The notes under the pieces were generated by a model that saw nothing but the letters and a program-made list of their open reading frames with translations, was not told where the DNA came from and searched no databases. 45,991 nt of DNA from Bradyrhizobium sp. NAS80.1 (lineage in GTDB: Bacteria > Pseudomonadota > Alphaproteobacteria > Rhizobiales > Xanthobacteraceae), in the NCBI RefSeq assembly GCF_001908205.1, contig NZ_LGHL01000113.1, forward strand, positions 1-45,991, given 5' to 3'. The translations under genes and the position numbers were made by a program. Position 1 is the stretch's first letter. Each line of letters starts with the position of its first letter. Below are positions 33,564-42,688 of the stretch, piece after piece.

Positions 33564-34316
33564 CTATTTTTCGGCGCTACGGGCCGCAGGCTTGGAGCCG
33601 ACGATGTCGGTCAGGCGGATGCGGTCATATTCGCTCCAGACGTTCGCCAGCCAGTGCCGGACATAGCCGCGCAGCACGAACGAGTAGTTCGCGGCGTCGT
33701 CGTTGATGCCCTTGTTGGCGACGAACTTCAGGAACGGGACGGAGGACACCTCGACCTGCTCATAGGCCATTTCGTTGAGCTTCGGGATGGTGAGCTCGGT
33801 CGCGTCCTTGATGCGGTGGAAGTAGGAATTGTAGGTCGCCTGGTCCCACTGGAAGAACTGGGTGTCGTTGATGAAGTTCTTCACCAGGAAATATTTCGCG
33901 CCGGTCATGAAGCCCGCGGTCTCGGCGATCTCCTCCAGCGAGGCGATCGAGGGTCCGAGGATGTGGAACACCGCGAAGGTGATCTGGCCGGCCTTGGCGG
34001 CGTCGAGGAAGCCGATGTCGCGGAGCGAGGCGAGCGCAGGCGAGAGCAGGCCGGCGCGAACGTCGATGACGGTCACCGACGGGCTCACCGTGTTGAGCGT
34101 GTCGAAGATCTTCATCTGATCGGCCGTCGTCGTCATGTCGACGATCTCGGTGATGTCAGGGTGGAAGCGCTTCAGAGTTCCGCGCGGCGACTCCGTGTCG
34201 AAGGCGCGCGTCGGCACGTTGTTGGCGGAAAAATAATCGAGCAAGGTACGCGACACCGTGGTCTTGCCAACCCCACCCTTGTCCGCGCCCACCACAACCA
34301 CTGCCGGCTTTGCCAT
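33564..34316 (-). CDS. ParA/MipZ-like ATPase
   Basis: The 250-residue protein has a canonical deviant Walker A, GADKGGVGKTTVSRTLLDYF (10-29), with the ParA signature Lys. Switch I-like AFDTESPRGTLKRFHP and Walker B VTVIDVRAGLL follow. The rest differs from chromosomal ParA and lacks a neighbouring parB or parS-like site. Such ATPases position macromolecular cargo such as plasmids, chemoreceptors or division proteins. It is the first gene of a leftward run of two P-loop genes plus the GIY-YIG gene. Confidence 0.8.
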   Translation of the reverse strand: MAKPAVVVVGADKGGVGKTTVSRTLLDYFSANNVPTRAFDTESPRGTLKRFHPDITEIVDMTTTADQMKIFDTLNTVSPSVTVIDVRAGLLSPALASLRDIGFLDAAKAGQITFAVFHILGPSIASLEEIAETAGFMTGAKYFLVKNFINDTQFFQWDQATYNSYFHRIKDATELTIPKLNEMAYEQVEVSSVPFLKFVANKGINDDAANYSFVLRGYVRHWLANVWSEYDRIRLTDIVGSKPAARSAEK

Positions 34317-34509
34317 TTCTGTCCCCTAACGCGCCCTCCGACTGCAGGTTGCAATCGGCCGGGCCCCAAATCGATGTCCCAAGTCTGCTGTTGGGCGCGA
34401 ACATGGCAGAAACAAGGGAGAATTCAAATCCTCAGCCCCCGCGTGCGGCAATTCCCGGAGTTTTTCCCAATCGCCGCGAAGCCTGCCGCACGTGGCGGCA
34501 AATCAGGCC

Positions 34510-35736
34510 TCAATGGCGGCCCCAAGGCCCCGTAGGATTACCGATGGGATTGCCCAGCGGGTCGCCGGCCGAGGTTCGGGCAGGACTTGGTTCGGGGGCC
34601 GGAATTGCCGGCTTCCCGGCGTCGTTCCATGGGCCCGGCGGCAACGGCAGAGTGTCCTGCTGGTCGGCCTGCGCGTCCGGCTCTTCCGTGTCCTCGGTGG
34701 GCGATGGCAGCGGGCCGGGATCATGGCCGCCGGCGAATTTGACCAGCGCGTCGACCCGGGACTGTACCGAAGGGTGGGTGGCAAACAGGTCGGCAAAGCC
34801 CTCGCGCGGATTGTCGACGCAGAGCTCCATCACTGCCGAGGTCGCGCCCGGCAGCTCGCCGCGGCCCTCGATCTTGCGCAGCGCCGAGATCATCGCGTCC
34901 GGGTCTTTCGTCAGCTCGACCGAGCCTGCGTCAGCGAGATATTCGCGCGACCGCGACAGCGCGAGCTTCACCACCTGCGACATCAGCCAGGCCACCACGA
35001 TCAGCACGACCGCGATGATGATGACGATCACCGCACCGCCGCCGGAACTCTTGCTGTCGCTTGACGATGATGACGATCGCGACGACGAGGAGGAGCCCGA
35101 GGACCACGAGCCGCCGGAGCCGGAGCTCCAGTTGAAACTCGTGAACAGGCGGAAGAACAGCTCGCCGAAGAAGCCGACCACGCCGGCGATGATGACGGCG
35201 ACCACCATGAGCTGCACGTCGCCGTTCTTGATGTGGGTCAGCTCGTGGCCCAGCACCGCCTCGATCTCCTTGTCGTTCAGCGCATTGAGGAGACCGGTGG
35301 TGACAGTGATCGAATATTGCCTGGGATTGAGGCCGGTCGCGAACGCGTTCAGCGCCGGGCTCTCCATGATCTTCAGCTTCGGCATCGTGATGCCGCGCGA
35401 GATGCAGAGGTTTTCGAGCAGATTGTAGAGCCGCGGCTCCTCCTGCCGGGTGACGTCGTGGCCGCCGGTCACCGCGTCGATCATCGACTGGTGGAAGAAA
35501 TAGGCGATCACGATCCAGAGGGCCACCGCGATTGTCGCGACGGGCGCGGCGACGATCAAATCGTGGAAGGCGTGGCTCAGGTAGAAGGCGACGGTTCGGT
35601 TGCTGTCGATGACGACTTCGGCGACCAGCGCGCCGGCATAGACCAGCACATAGACCAGCACGAACAGGCCGGCGAGCAGCAGCATCGAACGAAACTTGTT
35701 CGAGGCGATATGCGTGTAGAGACCATACGCGGCCAT
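34510..35736 (-). CDS. M48 family metalloprotease, HtpX-like
   Basis: The 408-residue membrane protease has zinc-site HELTH at 164-168 and the third ligand Glu265 in SREYLADA. Membrane segments lie near 17-41 and 60-80, around 176-198, and near 235-255. Between the last two sits a Gly/Ser-rich stretch (204-234) that is mostly Ser, and the last ~70 residues are Pro-rich. HtpX degrades damaged membrane proteins. It follows the LemA gene by 32 bp, the standard LemA-M48 pairing. Confidence 0.92.
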   Translation of the reverse strand: MAAYGLYTHIASNKFRSMLLLAGLFVLVYVLVYAGALVAEVVIDSNRTVAFYLSHAFHDLIVAAPVATIAVALWIVIAYFFHQSMIDAVTGGHDVTRQEEPRLYNLLENLCISRGITMPKLKIMESPALNAFATGLNPRQYSITVTTGLLNALNDKEIEAVLGHELTHIKNGDVQLMVVAVIIAGVVGFFGELFFRLFTSFNWSSGSGGSWSSGSSSSSRSSSSSSDSKSSGGGAVIVIIIAVVLIVVAWLMSQVVKLALSRSREYLADAGSVELTKDPDAMISALRKIEGRGELPGATSAVMELCVDNPREGFADLFATHPSVQSRVDALVKFAGGHDPGPLPSPTEDTEEPDAQADQQDTLPLPPGPWNDAGKPAIPAPEPSPARTSAGDPLGNPIGNPTGPWGRH

Positions 35737-35768
35737 GACGCGATGCCCTGCCGGCCTATCGGCTCAAA

Positions 35769-36329
35769 TCAGAACTTCACCTGCGGCGTCGCCTCGACCT
35801 CGGTGCGGCTGGCGCCGAGATCGAAGAAGTCCTTCCTGGTGAAGCCGAACATGCCGGCGAACAGCGCGGCGGGCATCTGCTGGATACCGGTGTTGTATTC
35901 CTGGACCGCATTGTTGAAGAAGCGACGGCTGGCCGCGATCTTGTTCTCGATGTCCGAGAGCTCGCCGGCAAGCTGCTGGAAGTTGGCGTTGGCCTTGAGG
36001 TCGGGATAGGCCTCCGACAGCGCGATCAGCCGGCCAAGGGCGCCGGAGAGCTGGTTCTCGGCGGCGGACACCTGCGCCGGCCCCTGCGCTGACATCGCCG
36101 AATTGCGCGCCTTGATGACGTCGTCGAGCGTGCCGCGCTCATGCGAGGCATAGCCCTTCACCGTCTCGACCAGGTTCGGAATCAGGTCATGGCGCTGCTT
36201 GAGCTGCACGTCGATGTCGGCAAAGGCCTGGCCGACGCGCTGGCTCAGCGCCACCAGGCGGTTGTAGGCGCTGAAGGCGAACAGCACGAGGACGACGATA
36301 ACGCCGAGAACGATCCAGCCGGTCGACAT
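35769..36329 (-). CDS. lemA: LemA family protein
   Basis: The 186-residue protein has an N-terminal membrane anchor (about 5-25) then the LemA helical domain: RVGQAFADIDVQLKQRHDLI, PNLVETVKGYASHE, and the FNNAVQEYNTGIQQMPAALF block. LemA proteins are membrane-bound with a periplasmic or cytoplasmic helical bundle and commonly precede an M48 protease, as here. Exact role unknown. Confidence 0.92.
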   Translation of the reverse strand: MSTGWIVLGVIVVLVLFAFSAYNRLVALSQRVGQAFADIDVQLKQRHDLIPNLVETVKGYASHERGTLDDVIKARNSAMSAQGPAQVSAAENQLSGALGRLIALSEAYPDLKANANFQQLAGELSDIENKIAASRRFFNNAVQEYNTGIQQMPAALFAGMFGFTRKDFFDLGASRTEVEATPQVKF

Positions 36330-36466
36330 GGAGAACTCCTGATGGGGGAAGAAGGCGGGCGCAGCCTAAACCAAATTGACGCAGGGCAAGAGCCCCGGCG
36401 CAGGGGGGAGGTAAGACTTGGTCGGATCAGGAACCATCCAAGTTCAAGGCAAAGCGCAGAACGAGG

Positions 36467-37444
36467 TTAACTTTCGGATATGACGGCGTCACCCCAGCGC
36501 CAGCGCCGGGCGCTGGCATAGGCGGCCTTGTCGCGGCGAGGGACCTTCGCGAGTTCGACATCGTCCTCAGTGCAAAGCTTTGCCGTGATCTCGGCCTTGC
36601 CGACATCGGGCGGCGCCAGCACGCGCGAGGCGCGCGTTGCGGGCGGCGTGCGGGTCAGGGCGACGTAGATGAAGCGCTCGTCCTCGAACGGCACCTCGGC
36701 GCCCTTGATCTGGCGGTGCGCCTGTGAGCGTGGCAGGCGTTGGCTGAAATGGCACCAGTCGGGCGCTGTGAGCGGGCAGGTCTTTTCGTGCGGGCAGGGC
36801 GCGGCGACATGGGCGCCCGCCGCGATGAGCTGCTGGCGCAGCGCGAGAATGCGTGCGTAGCCGGCGGGCGTGCCGGGCTCGATCACGACCAGCCCGTGGC
36901 GCGCTTTCGCCCACATCGCTTCGGTGAGCGCGCGCTGGTCGCTCTCGCCGAGCTCGCCGATGATGTAGCTCGCAATGACGAGATCGGCTTGCGGGACCTC
37001 GGCAAGGTTACCGCTGGCGTCACCGGGCAGGTAGCGGCAGTCCGCCAAGCGCGAGCTGGTGCGTGCCAGTTCGAGCGCGAGCCGGCTCAACGTGGCGTTG
37101 GCGTCGAGCAGGGTGAAGTCTTGCAGCGACGAAAAGGCTTCCGCGGCCGCCCAACTCGCGGTGCCCGGGCCTGCGCCGACGTCGAGCAGCGTTTCAGGGG
37201 CGAAGTCCGGTGCAATCCCGGTCAGTGCATTCAGGCTCGCGGCGACCGCCGCGTAGGTCGCCGGCATGCGCGCGAGCGCATAGGCGAGCGCATCGGCCTC
37301 GGATTTGATCGAGCCGGAGCCGCCGCCTGCGCGATAGGTGTTCGAGATCTGCGACGACCGCCGGGCGGCGTCGGTGCGCGAAAAGCCCTGGAGCTTGGCG
37401 TCGAGGGCCGCTTTCAGTTCGGGAGGAAGGGTGGGTGAGATCAT
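36467..37444 (-). CDS. Rsm22-family rRNA small subunit methyltransferase-like protein
   Basis: The 325-residue protein has the SAM motif TLLDVGAGPGTASWAAAEAF and TLLDANATLS after it, then LVIASYIIGEL. The segment CPHEKTCPLTAPDWCHFSQRL carries the Cys set that in mitochondrial Rsm22/METTL17 holds a [4Fe-4S] cluster. Rsm22 works in mitochondrial small-subunit ribosome assembly; the bacterial role is likely similar but not established. It lies upstream of the LemA/HtpX genes on the same strand with 137 bp between. Confidence 0.88.
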   Translation of the reverse strand: MISPTLPPELKAALDAKLQGFSRTDAARRSSQISNTYRAGGGSGSIKSEADALAYALARMPATYAAVAASLNALTGIAPDFAPETLLDVGAGPGTASWAAAEAFSSLQDFTLLDANATLSRLALELARTSSRLADCRYLPGDASGNLAEVPQADLVIASYIIGELGESDQRALTEAMWAKARHGLVVIEPGTPAGYARILALRQQLIAAGAHVAAPCPHEKTCPLTAPDWCHFSQRLPRSQAHRQIKGAEVPFEDERFIYVALTRTPPATRASRVLAPPDVGKAEITAKLCTEDDVELAKVPRRDKAAYASARRWRWGDAVISES

Positions 37445-37450
37445 CTTCCA

Positions 37451-37570
37451 TCGTCATGCCCCGCGCAGGCGGGGCATCCAGTACTCCGAGACAGTGCGGT
37501 CGATCGAGACGCCGCTGCGTACGGGATCATCCGCCCCAGTGCGCAATTGCGCACAAGGCGGATGATGACG
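37451..37570. repeat. composite palindromic repeat between smc and rsm22
   Basis: Two palindromes: ATGCCCCGC (37457-37465) with GCGGGGCAT (37470-37478), and TCATCCGCC (37527-37535) with GGCGGATGA (37557-37565) enclosing the perfect 16-bp palindrome GTGCGCAATTGCGCAC (37539-37554). The wording CGTCATGCCC...GGGCATCCA is common in Bradyrhizobium intergenic regions by recall. It lies directly downstream of the leftward smc gene and may end its transcript. Confidence 0.75.
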
Positions 37571-37596
37571 TCAATGGTTGTGGAACGACCGCAGTC

Positions 37597-40500
37597 TCAA
37601 GCCACGTTCTGGTCGAGGATGTCCACCGCCTCTGACAGGCTCACCGACACCAGCTGCGAGACGCCGCGTTCGGCCATGGTGACGCCGAACAGCCGGTTCA
37701 TCCGCGCCATCGTGATCGGATTGTGCGTGATGATGATGAAGCGGGTGTCGGTCGAGCCGGTCATCTCGTGCAGGAGGTTGCAGTAGCGTTCGACGTTGTG
37801 GTCGTCGAGCGGCGCGTCGACTTCGTCCAGCACGCAGATCGGCGAGGGGTTGGTGAGGAACACCGCGAAGATCAGCGCCATCGCGGTCAGCGCCTGCTCG
37901 CCGCCCGAGAGCAGCGACAGCGTCTGCGGCTTCTTGCCCGGCGGCTTGGCGATGATCTCGAGACCGGCTTCCAGCGGGTCGTCGCTCTCGATCAGGTGCA
38001 GCGCCGCTTCGCCGCCGCCGAACAGCTCGACGAACAGGCGTTTGAAGTGGTTGTTGACCACCTCGAACGAGGTCAGGAGCCGCTCGCGCGCTTCCTTGTT
38101 GAGGCTCTGGATGCCCTGGCGCAGCCGCTTGATGGCTTCGACGAGGTCGTCGCGTTCGGTGACGAGACCGGTGTGCTGGGTCTCGACCTCGCGCAGCTCT
38201 TCCTCGGCGCGCAGGTTCACCGCGCCCAGGCGCTCGCGGTCGCGGCGCATCTTTTCGAGGTCTTCCTCGATGTCGTGCAGCGGCGGCAGCTCGGCGCCGG
38301 GCTCGATCTCGGCAAGGCCTGCAACGGCCTGCGGCTCGACTTCCAGCATGTCGCGGATTTCGCGCTCGATGTCCTCGAGCCGGCGCCGTGCGCCTTCCAT
38401 GCGCTCCTCGGCGCGGGCGGTGGCTTCGCGGGAGCTGGAGAGCGCCTCGAGGGTCAATTTCGCGACGCGATCGGTCTCCGCCATCGCGCTTTCCGCGGTG
38501 GCGAGCGCGTCGGCGGCCAAGCGGCGGTCGTTCTCCGCGTACTCGATCTCGGTGATCAGCGCGCTGCGCTTCTCGGCGAACACGGCGGGCGCGTTTTCGA
38601 GATCGCTGCGCTCGATCGAGACCTCGGTGATGCGGGTCTGGATGGTGTCGATATGGGAGGCCGCGCTCTCCTTGCGGTTCTGCCACTCGGTGCGTTCGGC
38701 GAGGATCGCCTGCACGCGGCGATCGGCAAGCTCGGCTTCGCGCGCCAGCGCCTGCGCCTCGGCGCGGACCTGGGCGGCCATGCGGCGATGGCCTTCGATG
38801 TCACTGCGGACGGCGGCGAGACGCGTTTCGGTCTCTTCGCTCGACGGCAGCTCGGTGATCCCGGCGGCGGCGTATTCGTACGCGGCCTCGGCCTCGGCGC
38901 GGTCGGCGGCGATGCGGCTGTGCGCTTCCGACAGCGTCGCCTTGCGCGCGGCGTGGCGGCTGATCTCGCGCTCCGCCGTGGCATGGCGCTCACGCGCCGT
39001 GTTGAGCTCGCGCTGCGCGGCGCGCCAGGCTTCGCGAGAGGCGCCTTCCGTGCTGGCGGCCATCTGCAGCTCGGACTCGGCGTTCTCAAGCGCCTGACGC
39101 TTGATCTGCGCGTCGATGCGGGCCTGCTCGAGCTCGTTCTCGATGTCGACGAGGCGGGCGCGCTCGGCAAGGCGCCGTGCCGCTCCGGTCGGAGCGTGAG
39201 CTGCCGCGACAAAACCGTCCCAGCGCCAGACGTCGCCCTCGGGCGAGACCAGCCGCTGGCCGGTCTTGAGCTGCGAGACGAGCTCGGCACCGCGCTCGCG
39301 CGGCACCACGCCGATCTGCGCCAGGCGGCGGGCCAGCTCGGCCGGCGCCTGGACGTGGTTGGCGAGCGGGACGGCGCCCTCGGGCAGCTCCGGATCACCG
39401 TCGGTGACGGCGCCGGCATTGGTCCAGCGCATCGGCGCGGACGGATCGACCGGGGCGTCGAGATCGTCGCCGAGCGCGGCGCCGATCGCCTTCTCAAAAC
39501 CCTTGTCGACGGTGATGCCGTCGATGATCGGCGGCCACAGATTCTTGGTCTCGCCGTTGACGATCTTGGAGATGGTGCGCGCCTCGGTCTCGAGCCGCTG
39601 CACGCGCTTGTCGGCTTCGTTCAGCGGCGAGCGCGAGGATTCCAGCGTTTGCCGCGCGGCGACATGGGCCGCTTCGCTCGCCTGTGCTGCGGCTTCCGAG
39701 GCCGCCAGCGTCTGCTCCGCGGTCTCGACTGTCGCGGTCAGCTCGTCGAGATCGCCGAAGCCGCCGATCTCGTTGGCCAGCTTCTGCTCTTCCGCCGCGA
39801 CATTCGCGATCTCCTGGTCGAGACGGGCGAGCTTGTCGCGGTGAGTGCGGACGTTGGCTTCGAGCTGGTTGCGCTTGGCGGTGAGGTCGGCGAGCTCGGT
39901 GGTGAGCTCGGCGAACTGGCTTTCGGTTTCGGTGAGCGTTGCCTCAGCTTCCGCAACACGCTCGTCGACGCCGGAGCGCTTCTCGACGCGCGACTTGATC
40001 TCTTCCTTCAGCTCGGCGTCTTCGGTGTCGAGCCGCTGCAGCGCGACGTCGGCATCCATGGTCTGTTGCTGGGCGCGCGAGATGTCGCCTTCGAACTGGG
40101 CGAGGCGACGCTCGAGCTCGGCGACGCGCTCCTTGGCGCGCTCTTCCTCGCGGTCGAGCAGCTCGCGGGCATTGGTCAGACGCTGCAGCCCGGCCGCGGC
40201 GCGCGCTTCGGTATCGCGCAGCGCCGGCATTTCGGCGGCGCGGATGGCCTGGATACGGGCGGCTTCAGCCTGGTGCTGGGTGCGCTCGGCCATCTCGCGG
40301 ACCGCGAGATCGTGGGTCTGGCCGGACTCGTTGACGTCGGCGTGAGCGCCGATCCAGCGCAGATGGAACAGAGTCGCTTCGGCCTTGCGGACCTTGGCCG
40401 CAACCTCGCGATAGCGCACGGCCTGGCGGGCCTGCTTTTTCAGGCCTTCCATCTGGCCGGAGAGCTGGCCGATCACGTCCTCGACGCGGAGGAGGTTGGT

Positions 40501-41064
40501 TTCGGCCGCCTTCAGGCGCAGCTCGGCCTCGTGACGGCGGGCGTGCAGACCGGCGACGCCGGCGGCGTCTTCCAGCACGCGGCGGCGTTGCTCGGGCTTG
40601 GCCTGAATGATCTCGCCGATCTTGCCCTGGTGAACGAGGGCCGGCGAACGCGCGCCGGTGGCGGCGTCGGCGAACAGGATCTGCACGTCGCGGGCGCGCA
40701 CGTCGCGGCCGTTGATGCGATAGACCGAGCCCGCCTCGCGTTCGATGCGGCGGGAGACTTCGAGAAGCTGGCTGTCGTTCATCGCCGCGGGCGCGGTGCG
40801 ATCGGCGTTGTCGATCGTCATCGTCACTTCGGCGTGGTTGCGCGCCGGACGGTTGCCGGAGCCGGCGAAGATCACCGCGTCCATGTCGGCGGCGCGCAGC
40901 GACTTGTACGAGGTCTCACCCATCGCCCAGCGCAGCGCTTCGACGAGATTCGACTTGCCGCAGCCATTGGGTCCGACCACGCCGGTCAGGCCGGGGTCGA
41001 TGACGAAGTCCGTGGGCTCAACGAAGGACTTGAAGCCGTGAAGGCGCAGGCGGGTGATCTTCAT
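37597..41064 (-). CDS. smc: chromosome segregation protein SMC
   Basis: From ATG 41064 (MKITRLRL) the protein has 1155 residues, normal for alphaproteobacterial SMC. Walker A GPNGCGKS is at 31-38, the ABC signature LSGGEQ at 1052, and Walker B VLDEVDAPLDDH near 1078. Long coiled coils flank a central hinge at roughly 500-650 (DAPVDPSAPMRWTN). SMC holds DNA in a ring and organises the replicated chromosome with ScpA/ScpB, not encoded here. A GTG two codons upstream is possible. A very long antisense frame is a composition artefact. Confidence 0.96.
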   Translation of the reverse strand: MKITRLRLHGFKSFVEPTDFVIDPGLTGVVGPNGCGKSNLVEALRWAMGETSYKSLRAADMDAVIFAGSGNRPARNHAEVTMTIDNADRTAPAAMNDSQLLEVSRRIEREAGSVYRINGRDVRARDVQILFADAATGARSPALVHQGKIGEIIQAKPEQRRRVLEDAAGVAGLHARRHEAELRLKAAETNLLRVEDVIGQLSGQMEGLKKQARQAVRYREVAAKVRKAEATLFHLRWIGAHADVNESGQTHDLAVREMAERTQHQAEAARIQAIRAAEMPALRDTEARAAAGLQRLTNARELLDREEERAKERVAELERRLAQFEGDISRAQQQTMDADVALQRLDTEDAELKEEIKSRVEKRSGVDERVAEAEATLTETESQFAELTTELADLTAKRNQLEANVRTHRDKLARLDQEIANVAAEEQKLANEIGGFGDLDELTATVETAEQTLAASEAAAQASEAAHVAARQTLESSRSPLNEADKRVQRLETEARTISKIVNGETKNLWPPIIDGITVDKGFEKAIGAALGDDLDAPVDPSAPMRWTNAGAVTDGDPELPEGAVPLANHVQAPAELARRLAQIGVVPRERGAELVSQLKTGQRLVSPEGDVWRWDGFVAAAHAPTGAARRLAERARLVDIENELEQARIDAQIKRQALENAESELQMAASTEGASREAWRAAQRELNTARERHATAEREISRHAARKATLSEAHSRIAADRAEAEAAYEYAAAGITELPSSEETETRLAAVRSDIEGHRRMAAQVRAEAQALAREAELADRRVQAILAERTEWQNRKESAASHIDTIQTRITEVSIERSDLENAPAVFAEKRSALITEIEYAENDRRLAADALATAESAMAETDRVAKLTLEALSSSREATARAEERMEGARRRLEDIEREIRDMLEVEPQAVAGLAEIEPGAELPPLHDIEEDLEKMRRDRERLGAVNLRAEEELREVETQHTGLVTERDDLVEAIKRLRQGIQSLNKEARERLLTSFEVVNNHFKRLFVELFGGGEAALHLIESDDPLEAGLEIIAKPPGKKPQTLSLLSGGEQALTAMALIFAVFLTNPSPICVLDEVDAPLDDHNVERYCNLLHEMTGSTDTRFIIITHNPITMARMNRLFGVTMAERGVSQLVSVSLSEAVDILDQNVA

Positions 41065-41283
41065 AAACACGCATCTCTGTTGGCAGGCGCGAATCCCCCT
41101 GCCGGGACACTACCATGAAAGGCAATGTCGCTGTCCGGGCGAGTCGCGCGAGGCGGCTCGTGCGGCTGGACAATGGCCGCCGTGCGCCGCGAGGGCAACC
41201 GGCGAAAACCGCTTTTCCCAAGGGATTTCTGACGGGAAGGATACGGCTTTTGAGATGCGAATCAGGCGTTGGTGCGCTGCGAA

Positions 41284-41940
41284 TCAGCTCTTCAGCAGCG
41301 GGTTGATCTTCTTGGCGAATTCCTCGAACGAGGCTTCGCCCTTGATCTTCTCGCCGTTGATGAAGAACGTCGGCGTCGAATCAACCTTCAACACGTCGCT
41401 CGCATATTTCTGGTCGGCGGCGATCTTGTCGAGCAGCGCCTGATCCTTCAGGCAGGCCTCCACCTGCTGCTGGGTGAGGCCGGCCTGCTTGCCGATTCGC
41501 GTCAAGGTCTCGGTGGTGTTCTTCAACACCCAGTCGTTCTGCTGGCGGAACAGCATGTCGGTGACGGCGAAGTATTTCGCCGCGTCGCCATTGGCGATGC
41601 AGCGCGATAACATCGAGCCGGCGGCGGCCTTGATGTCGAGCGGGAACTCGCGGAAGACGTAACGGATCTTGCCGGTGTCGATGTATTCGGACTTGATCTT
41701 GGGGAAGACCTGTTCGCTGAACGCCGCGCAGTGCGGGCAGGTCATCGAAGCATATTCTGTGATGGTGACGGGGGCGTCCTTCGGGCCGAGCGCCATGTCA
41801 GGCAGCGACACTGGCTTGGCCACATCGGCAGCGGCCTGTGCCATGGCCTCGGAGATGAACCGCAGCGGCGACAGTCCGGCGAGCGCGGCAAGCCCGGTCA
41901 GCGACAGCATCGTGGTGAAGGCGCGGCGGGTGATGATCAA
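41284..41940 (-). CDS. DsbA family thiol:disulfide oxidoreductase
   Basis: From a TTG at 41940 the protein has 218 residues with a Tat-like signal (ITRRAFTTMLSL, cleavage after AMAQA near 36). The thioredoxin-fold active site is CPHC (68-71), the DsbA type, and the cis-Pro loop is STPTFFING. It would oxidise or isomerise exported Cys proteins. I chose TTG because GGGAG stands 6 bp upstream and the twin Arg lies just after; the frame is open much further up, in unlikely sequence. Placed between smc and the DUF721 gene, as in other Rhizobiales. Confidence 0.9.
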   Translation of the reverse strand: MIITRRAFTTMLSLTGLAALAGLSPLRFISEAMAQAAADVAKPVSLPDMALGPKDAPVTITEYASMTCPHCAAFSEQVFPKIKSEYIDTGKIRYVFREFPLDIKAAAGSMLSRCIANGDAAKYFAVTDMLFRQQNDWVLKNTTETLTRIGKQAGLTQQQVEACLKDQALLDKIAADQKYASDVLKVDSTPTFFINGEKIKGEASFEEFAKKINPLLKS

Positions 41941-42080
41941 GGTCGGCTCCCGGAATTGGCGTGGCTTCGCCCCAAGGGGTTTATCGAGTTCCCGCCCGGG
42001 CGGCCTGTCGCTAGCTTGAAACGTCGTTTGAGGCAATGGCGAGCGGCAAGGATGGGTCCAGATTAGCGTCGGAATGAGGC

Positions 42081-42560
42081 TCAATTTCGCTTGATAGCCG
42101 CCCCAAGCCGCGCCAGCGCTGTCTTCAACTGTTCATCTTCGATGTCGCCCAGGCTCTCCGCCACCTTGGCCACCGATTTGGCGTCCGGCGGGCCGGGTCG
42201 GACCGGCCGGCGTGCGCGCGACAGGGGGGCCTGGCGGAACGCCAGCTTGCCGACCGCGCTCCAGCCGAAGAAGCGGTTGACCCGCTCCAGGATCACGTCG
42301 GCGGAGTGCTGGATCTCCAGCGCCATCGGCCCCTCGACCCGGAGCACCAGCGTCGCCGACTCCTGCGGCTGGCCCTCCACCGGCCGCGGCCACTGCATCT
42401 TGAGCGGCTCGGCATGGGCCGCGATCTCCGGCCCGGCAATCTGCGCCCAGCGCGTCACCAGCTCGCGCGCGGCAAAGCCCTGCTTGGCATAGGCCTCGGC
42501 AAAGACGTCGTTGAGCAGGAGCGAGAGCGGCTTGGCGCTGATGGGACCGGGTTTGGACAT
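42081..42560 (-). CDS. DUF721 (DciA-like) protein
   Basis: The 159-residue protein has the DUF721 domain in its first ~105 residues (ELVTRWAQIAGPEIAAHAEP; TLVLRVEGPMALEIQHSADV, then ILERVNRFFGW) and a basic Arg/Pro-rich middle. DUF721 members include DciA, which loads the replicative helicase in bacteria lacking DnaC; whether this is the DciA of this organism is inferred. It lies between mutY (divergent) and the DsbA gene. Confidence 0.88.
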   Translation of the reverse strand: MSKPGPISAKPLSLLLNDVFAEAYAKQGFAARELVTRWAQIAGPEIAAHAEPLKMQWPRPVEGQPQESATLVLRVEGPMALEIQHSADVILERVNRFFGWSAVGKLAFRQAPLSRARRPVRPGPPDAKSVAKVAESLGDIEDEQLKTALARLGAAIKRN

Positions 42561-42626
42561 AGGGCCTTATAGCACTGCCATCCGCCAGCCTCACCATTTG
42601 CGAGCGCTCGGCGAAGAAAGACGTGG

Positions 42627-42649
42627 ATGCCCGCGACAAGCGCGGGCAT
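42627..42649. repeat. short palindromic repeat between DUF721 gene and mutY
   Basis: ATGCCCGCG (42627-42635), loop ACAAG, CGCGGGCAT (42641-42649), within GTGGATGCCCGCGACAAG wording common in Bradyrhizobium intergenic DNA. It lies in the divergent region of two genes. Confidence 0.7.
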
Positions 42650-42688
42650 GACGTGGAGAGATTGGCGTGACCTCGTTACAGTACGCGC

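Noticed and set aside
32417..34316. A toxin-antitoxin or defence reading of the P-loop and GIY-YIG genes
   Set aside because: No toxin-like small basic protein, no restriction or sensor domain, and the GIY-YIG active-site tyrosines are altered; only an unassigned association is supported.
37723..41118. Very long plus-strand open frame (over 1100 codons) antisense to smc
   Set aside because: It mirrors smc in high-GC DNA where the antisense frame stays open. Its protein has no family features, whereas the smc motifs are complete.
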